A DNA stretch of 64,000 nt, taken from the NCBI RefSeq assembly GCF_021389955.1, contig NZ_CP089980.1:4459001-4523000 (forward strand), written 5' to 3'. The notes under the pieces were generated by a model, which was given only the letters and a program-made list of their open reading frames with translations, ran no database searches and was not told the DNA's origin. Shown piece after piece: positions 45,948 to 55,075 of the stretch (position 1 is its first letter; the number at the start of each line of letters is the position of its first letter). A program made the translations under genes and the position numbers. Source of the DNA: Fulvivirga maritima. Its GTDB lineage: Bacteria; Bacteroidota; Bacteroidia; Cytophagales; Cyclobacteriaceae.

Positions 45948-47300
45948 TTATAGTTGCCCTGTTATTTTAAGTAATTGATAATAATGCAGCCTGGCAGAAA
46001 TTTTACTGTTGATTAAATCGAATTTGGCTTGTAAAAGCTGGGTGTCAGCGTCTAATAAATCAGTGAGTAATGCTAACTGATTGAAATACATCTGATTCAC
46101 TATTCGGTAGTTTTCTTCTGCCTGTACTATATTCATATCTGCCACTTTCACCTCTTCTAAGTCTTCATGAAAATGTTTGTATGCTGCTTTTACCTGTGTT
46201 CTAAGTCTGTCTTCAGTATGCTCTTTGGCTAGCTTAGACTGCTCTATGGCTATCTCAGCCGCCTCTTCTTTGTGCTTGTCATGGTAAAGCACAGACAGGT
46301 CATAAGAGAAGCGCAAGCCCGCCATGCCCATGAGATAAGGAGCAGTACTGTACGGGTAAAGCCTGATTTGCGGATAGGAGTAGGTGTACTCACCAAATAA
46401 TCCAAAACGTGGTAATTTATCCGCTTTAAGTTCTTGCAATCTAAATTCACTTATAGAAACATGAGATTGTGCTATTTTTTCTCTGGGAGAAGTTTGGATG
46501 GTCTCTTCTATATATTCCAGATAAGCCTTTTCAGCTTTAGCTAAATCTATGTCTATGCTATCCGTTGGCTTTAGAGGCTGTTCATCATCATAACCAATGA
46601 GTATGTTGAGCTGCTGAGTGGCAAGCTCTACATTATTCTTCATTTTTAGCAAGTTAGTTTCCTGTCTGGAAAGCTGTAACTTGGCTCTTAGCAAATCACT
46701 TTTTAGTACTACACCGTTTTCGTATAGTTGATTGATTTGGTCTAATCTCTTATTGTTTCTGTAAATATTTTGTATGATGAGTTTTTTAAGCTCTAATGCA
46801 CGTTGCATATCCAGGTATTCTGAAGCTACCCTGTAGTGGATGTCAGATACACTCTCTTCTTCCAGATATTGAAGCAGTGTTTCTCTGGTTTCTGCTTCTT
46901 TAATTTTAATTTTGGTTTTGTGACCGCTATAAAGATTCAAATATGCCTCTATACCTGCGTCATAAATGCTATGGTCTTCAATGGGTATGTATTCTGGCTC
47001 TTCTAGTATCCCATCATTAAATACGGGTACATTGGCCAATTTACCATAGCTACCATCTACGGCTACATGCGGTAGCCATTGCTGTTTAGAATCTTTAACC
47101 TCTTCTTTTCCAATCTTCGTGTCATAATGCTTTAAGCGTAACTCCTTGCTGTAGGTATTAGCTCTTTCCCAAGCTTCTTGTATTCCCAGAGATATGCTAT
47201 CTTGCGGCAGATCCTGAGCGTTTAGTACTCCACTTAAGACTAAAAAGAAGAAGAAAAATATCTTGCTTTTCATTTTGTCTTGAGTTTTTAAAAATTTCAT
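45948..47300 (-). CDS. TolC-family outer-membrane efflux protein
   Basis: 450 residues. After a charged stretch the signal peptide is IFFFFFLVLSGVLNAQ (residues 14-29). Two repeats of the OEP family follow, with long amphipathic helices (RLDQINQLYENGVVLKSDLLRAKLQLSRQETNLL, residues about 180-215) and strands such as LRFSYDLSVLYHDK. It forms the trimeric exit duct for the MFS/adaptor pair. It is first in the operon and 105 bp from the divergent AraC gene. Two possible start codons lie 24 bp apart at the front; the longer one is used here. Confidence 0.88.
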   Translation of the reverse strand: MKFLKTQDKMKSKIFFFFFLVLSGVLNAQDLPQDSISLGIQEAWERANTYSKELRLKHYDTKIGKEEVKDSKQQWLPHVAVDGSYGKLANVPVFNDGILEEPEYIPIEDHSIYDAGIEAYLNLYSGHKTKIKIKEAETRETLLQYLEEESVSDIHYRVASEYLDMQRALELKKLIIQNIYRNNKRLDQINQLYENGVVLKSDLLRAKLQLSRQETNLLKMKNNVELATQQLNILIGYDDEQPLKPTDSIDIDLAKAEKAYLEYIEETIQTSPREKIAQSHVSISEFRLQELKADKLPRFGLFGEYTYSYPQIRLYPYSTAPYLMGMAGLRFSYDLSVLYHDKHKEEAAEIAIEQSKLAKEHTEDRLRTQVKAAYKHFHEDLEEVKVADMNIVQAEENYRIVNQMYFNQLALLTDLLDADTQLLQAKFDLINSKISARLHYYQLLKITGQL

Positions 47301-47405
47301 TGTGCAAAGTTTCGCTTATTTTTAAAGTCTTTTTTTCAAAAATTGGACAATTGTTTTATAATTTAGGCCACACAATAAATTGACTAAAAATAACTATATT
47401 ATTGC

Positions 47406-48194
47406 ATGCACCCGTTTCTGGAAAAGGTAGATAATGACTCTGAAGCTTACTTCGTTCATCATAATAAAGCGGAGGAAATGCTTCCCATGCATCAGCATGA
47501 GAAGCATCAGTTAAGTTATATAGAAGGAGGGGTTGCTTTTCTTAATACCTCTGAGAAATCTTATTTTCTGCCTGCACGTCATTTTTTATGGATACCTGCG
47601 GGCACTAAACACAATGTAACTTCTCGTACCTCTGTAAAAATGGTTCATAATTTTTATATACCTACCTCTTTATTTCCCAGTAAACATGTACTTAGTAAAA
47701 CCGGTGGCATATATCCTGTAACCAATCTGCTGATGGAGATGATTTATTATACTGAAGAGTGGTTTGGAGAGATTACCAAAAAGGATGCAGAAGAATTTGA
47801 ATTTTTAAATGCCTTTAGAAATGTAGTATTGCATGTGGCCAAAATCCCATTTCCACTGGTGCTACCTACCACAGATAATGAGAATTTGAGGGTGGTGCTT
47901 AAATATATTCATGATAATATAGATCAACCATTGTATTTAAATGATTTGGCTAAAAGGTTTGGTTACAGTACCCGTTCTTTTTCCAGGATGTTTCAAAAGA
48001 ATATGGATACCTCTTTTTTGCAGTACGTTAAACTGACCCGAATAGTGAGAAGTATGGAGAAATTACTTAAAACAGATCAGTCAGTCAGTGAGATAGCCTA
48101 TAGCTGTGGCTATAACAGTTTATCTTCTTTCAGCTACACTTTTCAGCAGGTGGCCCACATATCACCGGCAGAATTTAGAAAGCAGAATTTGTAA
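47406..48194 (+). CDS. AraC-family transcriptional regulator of the efflux operon
   Basis: 262 residues. The N-terminal cupin-like sensor part (EMLPMHQHEKHQLSYIEGG, RHFLWIPAGTKHNVTSRT) is followed by two helix-turn-helix units at about residues 165-260 (LNDLAKRFGYSTRSFSRMFQ and VSEIAYSCGYNSLSSFSYTF). It is divergent from the efflux operon across 105 bp, so it most likely controls that operon in response to a small ligand. In this gap ACAATTGTTT near 47346 is a short palindromic candidate site. Confidence 0.9.
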   Translation: MHPFLEKVDNDSEAYFVHHNKAEEMLPMHQHEKHQLSYIEGGVAFLNTSEKSYFLPARHFLWIPAGTKHNVTSRTSVKMVHNFYIPTSLFPSKHVLSKTGGIYPVTNLLMEMIYYTEEWFGEITKKDAEEFEFLNAFRNVVLHVAKIPFPLVLPTTDNENLRVVLKYIHDNIDQPLYLNDLAKRFGYSTRSFSRMFQKNMDTSFLQYVKLTRIVRSMEKLLKTDQSVSEIAYSCGYNSLSSFSYTFQQVAHISPAEFRKQNL

Positions 48195-48345
48195 ATAAAT
48201 GGAGGATCGTTGTAAAGTTTCCCCACTAAAGGGGAATAAAATTCCTGATTCAGACTACGAAATCCTGCTTTAATCATATTTAAGCGGTGGGCATGGTTTT
48301 GGAAAAAGATAATTCAAATATTTTGTAACCAAACCATGAAAACCA

Positions 48346-49188
48346 ATGTCATCATTTACACAAACAGCGCGATCAGCTAAAACATCATTCGAATATACCG
48401 AATGGAAAGAAAAACTGGCTCGTATTGGGCACGCAGCCAAAGGAATAGTATACGGAATAGCCGGTGTTCTTACACTTATGGCAGCTTTTAATATGGGAGG
48501 TCAAAAAGCAGGTAAAACACAGGTAATAGATTTTCTACAAAAACAAGCCTTTGGTCAGGTGTTAGTAATCCTGATGGGGATAGGATTAGCTTGCTATGCG
48601 TTTTATAGATTTGTACAGGTAGCTGGTAAATCTGAAAAGCTTCAAGATAAAAGTGATTTAAAAAGAACCGCTTTAAAAGTGGGATTCTTTATATCTGGAA
48701 TTATATATCTTGGTTTTGCTTATTATGCCATTTCTCAAGTATTAGGAAGTTCAGGATCAAGCGGATCGAGTAAAGGGCTTCTTTCTTCTATGATGGAGCA
48801 TTCTTGGGGAATAGTGGTAATATATATTGCCTCAGGTTTATTGTTGATAAAAGCTATATACCAGTTTGTAAAAGTAGCTAATAAAGAATATTATGAGGGA
48901 GTAAGAGGAATGAACGTAGGCGTGCAAAAAGCGAAGTCTATTGTAAGAAAAGCCGGAGCTATAGGTTTCATAGCAAGAGGAATTTTAATAGGAATTACTG
49001 CTTATTTCTTTTTTCAGGCGGCTAATACACACGATGCTTCACAAGTACAGGGTACATCAGGTGCATTTTCATTCTTACAGCAGAGTAGCAGTGGTCCGTG
49101 GTTAATGGCCGCTGTAGCCCTTGGTTTGATTGGGTACTCGGTGTATATGATTATAGTATCAAGATATAAAAATTTCCATATTAGATAA
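48346..49188 (+). CDS. DUF1206 multi-pass membrane protein
   Basis: 280 residues. Three repeated units of two membrane helices (LARIGHAAKGIVYGIAGVLTL, LKVGFFISGIIYLGFAYYAI, AGAIGFIARGILIGITAYFFF) define the DUF1206 family. Its function is unknown, though family members appear in stress-related settings. It is a single-gene unit with its own intrinsic terminator just downstream. The 151 bp before it contain no recognisable control site. Confidence 0.9.
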   Translation: MSSFTQTARSAKTSFEYTEWKEKLARIGHAAKGIVYGIAGVLTLMAAFNMGGQKAGKTQVIDFLQKQAFGQVLVILMGIGLACYAFYRFVQVAGKSEKLQDKSDLKRTALKVGFFISGIIYLGFAYYAISQVLGSSGSSGSSKGLLSSMMEHSWGIVVIYIASGLLLIKAIYQFVKVANKEYYEGVRGMNVGVQKAKSIVRKAGAIGFIARGILIGITAYFFFQAANTHDASQVQGTSGAFSFLQQSSSGPWLMAAVALGLIGYSVYMIIVSRYKNFHIR

Positions 49189-49213
49189 TTCTTTGTGGGT
49201 TTGAAAAGTGCAT

Positions 49214-49247
49214 AAAAAGCAGCGCAATGAAAATTGTGCTGCTTTTT
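49214..49247 (+). terminator. intrinsic terminator of the DUF1206 gene
   Basis: 15-bp stem AAAAAGCAGCGCAAT (49214-49228) with ATTGTGCTGCTTTTT (49233-49247), one G-U pair, loop GAAA, tail TTT. 25 bp beyond the stop codon. Confidence 0.88.
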
Positions 49248-49323
49248 TGTTTAGGAGGAAGGGTATTTGATTAGTATTGTTTATTATTGAACTATCTTTT
49301 AATTATACATTGTAAAACTATAG

Positions 49324-51145
49324 TTGGTGGTTAAATACATAGCTTATTATTGTATTATATTTAATATTATTTTAAATAGTTGTTCGTATAAAGACGCGTC
49401 AGTGCAAGATAAGTCGGAGCAAGAGGCATCAAGGTCTATTGTTTATTTTAAGGAGCTCAAATCTCATTTGAGTTTCCCAATAGATTCCATCAATACATAT
49501 CCAATTAAAAAAACGAGGGATTTTATATTTTCTCCACTAAATCAAAAGAATAAGCTGTGGATTGATGGTTATGAATTGGACTTGAAATCCGGTGACTTGA
49601 AATCATTTGAGGAATGGTTTGGTAAGGCTGGTAAAACCTTAAAAATTCATGAACGCCTGTTTTGGCGGGACGAGTATAGTGGTACGCTTTATATCAACTT
49701 GAATCACCACTTACTTACTTATGCTACCAAAAGAGATACTTTTTTCATTAGTGAACTGACTAATGTGACTGTTATGTACTTTGAGAAGGAAGTTTTTTAT
49801 TTTACGAATAGAGATGCACTTTACCGCTATGACCGGAGTACGCAGGATATTGAATGTTTGAAAAATTTTAATGATTTGTATGTCTTTAGTATTGCAGGTG
49901 CAGAAAATGGACTAACACTCTCTTCGAAGAATGGGGTATTTGCTTACTCATTTGCCAATTGCACTTTACAAGTCTCTGCTGGAAATAAGCATAAATCAGG
50001 AAATTCGACTTTTCGTAGGTATTTGCCGAGTACTCAGTATGGTAATTATGTAAAGCGCAAAGAAGAGAATTATTCTTGGTATTACAATAGAGGAGATATT
50101 TACCTGAGTGCAAGTGATACTATATTTCAATATGAAGGCGATTTGTTTGGTAATAGTTTGAATGAGTTAAAAACCGATAGCTTATATGTTTATTTACTGT
50201 TTAGTGATACTTTACAAGTTATCAATAAAGGCTATTTTAAAAATAGATGTAAGCTTTTTGACTATCAAAAACATAAAAGCGAGTATCTGACAGTAAGTGA
50301 TTTTCATCCAGCTTATGATTTGGGACTTTATTCTGTTATAAATGAAGTGGATTCATTTCAAAATGTATACATAGATTCAGAGTTTCCAGATATAGTCCAT
50401 ACAATCAAGTCATTGCCTTATCAGGTGATTGGTTCAAGTTATATAACAATAGAGGAATTAGCAGAAGCCATTGAATACAATAGGTTAGATCGCAAATACT
50501 TAAAGCCAGCTTTATCGAGACTATATGGCAGCTCTGTTTGGAAATTTGATTTAATGAAGGCTATTTATTATGGTAAGCAATATCATAACATTTGGCCAGA
50601 GGATAGTTCCTTTTTTAAAGAATTAGAATCAATTCAATTGGATCAAAAAGCTTTTGAAAGTATAAATAGTTCTAATATGCTTGTGGATGAGAAGCTGTAT
50701 AATAGGGGCAAACTTAAAATGACGGTAATGAGTCATTCCAGAATTTTTGGGGAGTATAAAAATGATTCTTTGCCGTTCGATGATTTTAATATTATTATGA
50801 AGAAATACCCACAAAGTGAGTTTGCAGATGATGCTGCCTATCATACTATTCTGCATCGATATTTTTGGGATCCGGGGGCTATATAATGGAGGTGAAATAG
50901 AGGCATTTAAAAATTTCATGGATAAATACCCTCACTCGGAGTATATAGATGAAATTACTTTAAGGTGGTCGCTTTTCACTCTATGGGTAGAGGTAGACTT
51001 CAATGATAAATATGAGAAACTTAATGAGGTTCAAAAGGTAATTGATAAGCTTTCGTATAATTCATTAACATCTAAAGAGAGAGAGCTTTATTCTGACTGT
51101 GTTCAAAAGCTAAAAGAATTAAATGATGAGGTGAATAAAGAATGA
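49324..51145 (+). pseudogene. hypothetical lipoprotein, frameshifted
   Basis: First frame: 520 codons from a TTG (or GTG at 49327), with lipobox NIILNSCSYK and a beta-rich, WD/YVTN-like body. It stops at TAA just after HRYFWDPGAI. The +1 frame continues LYNGGEIEAFKNFMDKYPHSEYIDEITLRW to a stop at 51145, and the two halves read as one tetratricopeptide-like tail (YPQSEFADDAAYHTILHRYF followed by the YPHSEYIDEI repeat). Removing one G from GGGGG at 50874-50878 restores a single frame of about 607 codons. This is either a mutation or a homopolymer sequencing error. The function is unknown. Confidence 0.75.
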
Positions 51146-51209
51146 CAAAAGAGTACGTATTTGCTCATCAAAGGTGCTTAATCATTACTTATTGGCCTAA
51201 AATTTATCC

Positions 51210-51449
51210 TCAAGAAGCTTTTTCAGTAGCCATTAACTCTTCTTTGTTTTTAGAGCAGCCAGTACAGCAGATCGTGCAAGCTTCCACATCAGAATAAAAC
51301 TTAGTAGCCTGAAATACGGCCATTTCACAATTATTGAAGAACCCTAGAAACACAGTATGAGGAGGTGTATAAGGACATCTTTCTTCATGCACATCATGTT
51401 TGCCTGGTGAGGTATGGGATTTTGTAATATTTACATAGTACTTGGCCAT
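51210..51449 (-). CDS. small cysteine-rich hypothetical protein
   Basis: 79 residues: KYYVNITKSHTSPGKHDVHEE, then CPYTPPHTVFLGFFNNCEMAV and a C-terminal CTICCTGCSKNK cluster. It belongs to a widespread family of small proteins with a YYVN...HEVH...C...LG.F.NC...A pattern and a final Cys-rich knuckle that may bind metal. The function is unknown. The gene stands alone next to the IS element. The pattern of conserved residues argues that it is real despite its size. Confidence 0.7.
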   Translation of the reverse strand: MAKYYVNITKSHTSPGKHDVHEERCPYTPPHTVFLGFFNNCEMAVFQATKFYSDVEACTICCTGCSKNKEELMATEKAS

Positions 51450-51526
51450 ATTTATAAAATATAAAATGGAAAATAATTGTTCCTGTTACAGTTAATTTCT
51501 TGAAAAAAAGAGATTATCTCATGCCT

Positions 51527-51535
51527 ATAATAAAT
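51527..51535 (+). repeat. IS target-site duplication, left copy
   Basis: ATAATAAAT directly before the IS left end, repeated exactly at 52927-52935 after the right end. A 9-bp duplication fits the transposition chemistry of several IS4-group elements. Confidence 0.85.
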
Positions 51536-52926
51536 CACTAGTGTCCGAAAAAAGATAGGGGCCTCTGAATAATTTCAAGAGTGCCCCATAATGTGTATTT
51601 TCGGTTTACCACAACAAAAAATCACACATGAGTAAAAATACATATTTCTACGGACAGCCAATCTTTTCTCAACTATTATCGCTGATAGATAAATCGGTGT
51701 TAAATCAAATAATATCAAAATACCAATCTGACAGATATTACAAGAAATTGAATACTTGGCATCACCTAGTAAGCATGTTATACTGCTGTTTCAGTGGGGC
51801 AAGTGCTCTCAGAGAGCTTACTACGGGGCTTTTGGCCTGCCAAAACAAGCTGATCCATTTAGGTATTCAATTTATACCCAGACGTTCCACTTTATCAGAT
51901 AGCAACAAAAAACGCAGTAGTATAGTCTTTGCAGACATTTACATGAAATTGTTTAAAAAGTATCGGCACCTTTTGCCGGACAGCCGCTTGAGAATGGAAG
52001 TTCTCAATAAACTTTATATTGTTGATTCAACGATTATTAGTCTGTTTAAAGATATTCTCAAGGTAGCAGGACGCCCTGAGAAAAGATGGCAAAAGCAAGG
52101 GAGGCATTAAAGCTCATGTAATGATTCATGCGGCAGAATTAATGCCATGTTTAGTACGGTTGACCAAGGGAAGTCAGCATGATCATACATTTTTAAAGCA
52201 ATTACAACTCCCAGAAGGATCCTATGTGGTGATGGATAAAGGGTATATCGATTATAGACAATACGCACAATGGAGTCATCAAGGGATATTTTACATTACT
52301 AGAATGAAGGAAAATGCCAGATATCAATCAATAGATGAGCTAGAACTGCCTGAAGATAAAGACTTTTGTGTACTTAAGGATGAAAAAGTTGTTATCAGTT
52401 TCAAGACTGATGGACAAGTGCAAGAGCTTCAAAATAGAAGAATAGCCTATTATGATGACCTCAATAATAAATTATTAGTGTTTATGACCAATAATATGGA
52501 GTTGGAAGCAGCCACAATAGCGGCCATTTATAAATACCGATGGCAGATAGAGCTTTTATTTAAAAAGCTGAAGCAGAACTTTCCTCTCAAATATTTTCTG
52601 GGGGACAACCAAAATGCTATTGAGATCCAAATTTGGAGTGCCCTGATCTGTCTATTATTGATGGAAGTAGTCCGAAAACAGATCAAAAAAAGATGGGCCT
52701 TCTCTAATATGGTCTCATTGGTAAGGTTTCACTTGATGGCCTATGTTCACCTTACCCGCTTTCTAAACAATCCAGACCTAGAACTTCAAAAAACAATATA
52801 TAAAACCAATCAATACCCTTTATTTAGTCCATAGAGGGCTCACTTTTCCAGATTAGAAGAAAACCACTTTATTTTTGCTTAGAATCGCTAAAATTTCTTA
52901 GACCAGAGTTTAGTCGGACACTAGTG
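51536..52926 (+). mobile_element. IS4-family insertion sequence, 1,391 bp
   Basis: The ends are perfect 13-bp inverted repeats, CACTAGTGTCCGA at the left and TCGGACACTAGTG at the right, immediately flanked by the direct repeat ATAATAAAT. One transposase gene fills the inside. The intact ends and exact duplication indicate a fairly recent insertion, in the space between a small Cys-rich protein gene and the ECF sigma factor gene. The transposase is frameshifted, so this copy may be unable to move by itself. Confidence 0.9.
51628..52834 (+). pseudogene. IS4-family transposase, frameshifted
   Basis: Part one (160 codons) has the DUF4372-like N-terminal domain (NTYFYGQPIFSQLLSLIDK) and the first catalytic Asp in IVDSTIISLF (residue 133). 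Part two continues in the +1 frame from about 52085 (DGKSKGGIKAHVMIHAAE). It holds the second Asp in VMDKGYIDYR and the glutamate signature YKYRWQIELLFKKLKQ. Removing one A from AAAA at 52081-52084 gives one ORF of about 402 codons. A programmed -1 shift cannot join the frames because +1 is required, so an indel is more likely than regulation. Confidence 0.88.
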
Positions 52927-52935
52927 ATAATAAAT
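52927..52935 (+). repeat. IS target-site duplication, right copy
   Basis: ATAATAAAT, identical to the bases just left of the IS. Confidence 0.85.
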
Positions 52936-53153
52936 GATGTAAAGTTAGGATGTGGGTTTCTTTTAATGAAATATCATTTTTCTTCAAAAGTATATTTCGT
53001 AAATTTATTTATTCAGCTCTGTGCCTATTTTGCCACAGATGGTGCGATAGTTGTGCTGGATGTTACAGCATATGATGTAATATTTATAAAGGTATTTTTG
53101 TTTTTTAGAAGGACATTTTTACTTTTAAAGTTTGCTAAGTTTAGACGTATACG

Positions 53154-53738
53154 GTGGGAAGTAAAGAACAAAAAGATGATTATGAGTTGATTAAAAGAGT
53201 AGTAGAAGGGGATCAAAAGGCCTTCACTCAGCTCTATGATCAGTACCGAGCCCGCTTGTATTCGGTAGCTTTACGATTGCTCAAATCGCCTACCCGCGCT
53301 GAAGGAGTAGTTCAGGAGGTATTTTTAAAGCTTTGGAAGGATAGAGAAAAGTTAGATTCGATTAAAAAAATCGAGAACTATCTGTTTGTTATGGCCCGAA
53401 ATAAAATCTATGATCGATTTGAAAAATTGGCCAATGAACAGGAGGCTGATAAAGTATTCTGGGAAAGAAAAGAGCATGTTACTCAAGCTGATAACGAGTT
53501 GCTGGAAAAACAATATGAAGAAATATTGAATAGTATACTCAAAAAACTTACCCCTCAGCAGCAAGAAGTTTATAAACTTTCAAAAGAAGAGCACCTTAGC
53601 CAGCAAGAAATTGCTGATCAGATGAATATTTCACGACTTACCGTTAAGACTCATATGGCTAACGCCCTCAAAATCATACGAGAAGGTCTTAAAAAACACA
53701 TTGAACTAGCGCTAATATTAGGCCTGTTTATCAGTTGA
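53154..53738 (+). CDS. ECF RNA polymerase sigma factor (FecI-like)
   Basis: 194 residues from a GTG start, because an in-frame TAG lies 12 bp upstream. Region 2 is DQKAFTQLYDQYRARLYSVALRLL and VVQEVFLKLWKDREKL (residues about 20-65). Region 4 is LSQQEIADQMNISRLTVKTHMANALKIIREGL near the C-terminus. It should direct RNA polymerase to the SusC operon when released by the anti-sigma factor next door. The IS element lies just 227 bp upstream and could separate it from its original promoter. The FecI-FecR-SusC order is the classical Bacteroidota arrangement. Confidence 0.92.
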   Translation: MGSKEQKDDYELIKRVVEGDQKAFTQLYDQYRARLYSVALRLLKSPTRAEGVVQEVFLKLWKDREKLDSIKKIENYLFVMARNKIYDRFEKLANEQEADKVFWERKEHVTQADNELLEKQYEEILNSILKKLTPQQQEVYKLSKEEHLSQQEIADQMNISRLTVKTHMANALKIIREGLKKHIELALILGLFIS

Positions 53739-53873
53739 TTTCTTAAGGGAGAAGCACTTTTCCCTATATTTTATTTGTTCTATTTCGGGGGCTGTAAAAT
53801 AAAAATTCAAAAAAAATCATTTTTACCTACTCCCATGCCTTTTCTCACCCGTCTTTAATATAAAGGCCCAATA

Positions 53874-54887
53874 ATGGACAAGGATAAATTTCATAATCTC
53901 TTAAAGTTATACTCAGATGATAAGCTGTCAGCTCAAGGCAAAGAAGAGCTCATGGCTATGGTATCATCTGGTGAGTATGAGTTGGAGGTACAAGAATATA
54001 TTGACAGTATGCTCCATAGTGGTGATGAAATTGTGGACATGTCAAAAGAGGCATCTGATAGAATTATCAGTGGCATCATAAGAGAGACTACTTCAAAAGT
54101 AGTGCCTATGTATAGCTGGAAGTTTTGGACCGGTATAGCAGCTACTTTTTTAATGTTAGCCGTGTTTACTTATCAATGGCTGAAGCCTGATACTCATGTA
54201 GGTGAAGTAAAAGACGCCGAGTATACAGCAGTGGCTGAAGATATGGAATTTGATGGTAAGCAATATATTCAGTTGCCTGATGGCAGTACAGTAATATTAA
54301 ATGACAAGAGTAAGCTCGCTTATACTAAGGATTTTGGAGACACGGTAAGAAGAGTACAGTTAGAAGGTGAAGGTTATTTTGATATAGCTCATGATGAGAA
54401 TAAACCATTTATAGTAGAAAGTGGTAAAGTGAAAATAACGGTTTTAGGAACCGCCTTTAATATAAATGCATATCCGGATAAGAAGGAAGTGTTGGTAACA
54501 GTGAATCGAGGTAAAGTACGTGTAGAAGCAGAGGAAGCGCATAAAAAAGTGGACTTAACGCCTAATGAACAAGCTGTGTTCAATACTGCCACTTCAGACT
54601 TGGTAGCTACTGAGGTGACTGCTGAGCCAGCTTTATCATGGAAAAGTAATTATTTGATTTTTGATGACTTGAAACTATCAGAAGCTATGGCCATGATAGA
54701 GCAGCAATATGATGTGGATGTCACCTTTGAAAATGAAGATTTGGGTAATTGCCGTTTTACGGCCACTTTTTTAAATAATGAAAATCTGGAGCAGGTGCTT
54801 AGTGTGGTGTTGGGCGTAGTGAATGCTGAATATAGCTATGATAAAACATCAAACGAAGTTTTTGTAACAGGCAAAGGCTGTCAATAG
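53874..54887 (+). CDS. FecR-family anti-sigma factor
   Basis: 337 residues. A cytoplasmic sigma-binding helical part of about 80 residues is followed by one membrane helix at about 85-103 (FWTGIAATFLMLAVFTYQW). The periplasmic FecR domain has DGSTVILNDKSKLAYTKDFG, RRVQLEGEGYFDIAHDENKPF and TVLGTAFNINAYPDKKEVLVTVNRGKVRV (residues about 185-220). A C-terminal STN-like domain (LKLSEAMAMIEQQYDVDVTF) follows. It passes the signal from the SusC-type receptor to the sigma factor. 135 bp after the sigma gene; 188 bp before SusC. Confidence 0.92.
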   Translation: MDKDKFHNLLKLYSDDKLSAQGKEELMAMVSSGEYELEVQEYIDSMLHSGDEIVDMSKEASDRIISGIIRETTSKVVPMYSWKFWTGIAATFLMLAVFTYQWLKPDTHVGEVKDAEYTAVAEDMEFDGKQYIQLPDGSTVILNDKSKLAYTKDFGDTVRRVQLEGEGYFDIAHDENKPFIVESGKVKITVLGTAFNINAYPDKKEVLVTVNRGKVRVEAEEAHKKVDLTPNEQAVFNTATSDLVATEVTAEPALSWKSNYLIFDDLKLSEAMAMIEQQYDVDVTFENEDLGNCRFTATFLNNENLEQVLSVVLGVVNAEYSYDKTSNEVFVTGKGCQ

Positions 54888-54984
54888 CCAAAATAATAAC
54901 TTGGAAACTTTTTTACATTAACCCATACATAAATGAAATATCAATTTACACAGGTAATGATGGATTATGGATAACAATAAAAAA

Positions 54985-55030
54985 CCACCTGCTGACAACA
55001 GGTGGCTAGTGAATCCCATGTGACGATGGG
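54985..55030 (+). promoter_or_regulatory. two small hairpins in the SusC leader
   Basis: CCACCTG (54985-54991) pairs with CAGGTGG (54999-55005), and CCCAT (55015-55019) with ATGGG (55026-55030), followed by GCATTTTTAA. Located between the FecR stop and the SusC start, they may form a weak terminator or attenuator separating signalling genes from the uptake genes. Confidence 0.45.
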
Positions 55031-55075
55031 CATTTTTAATAATCTCTCACAATTACTAAAAAACATATCAAATAT

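Noticed and set aside
51628-52834. Programmed ribosomal frameshift in the IS transposase
   Set aside because: Joining the frames requires +1, while IS elements with programmed shifts nearly always use -1, and no slippery heptamer with a downstream structure is seen at 52081.
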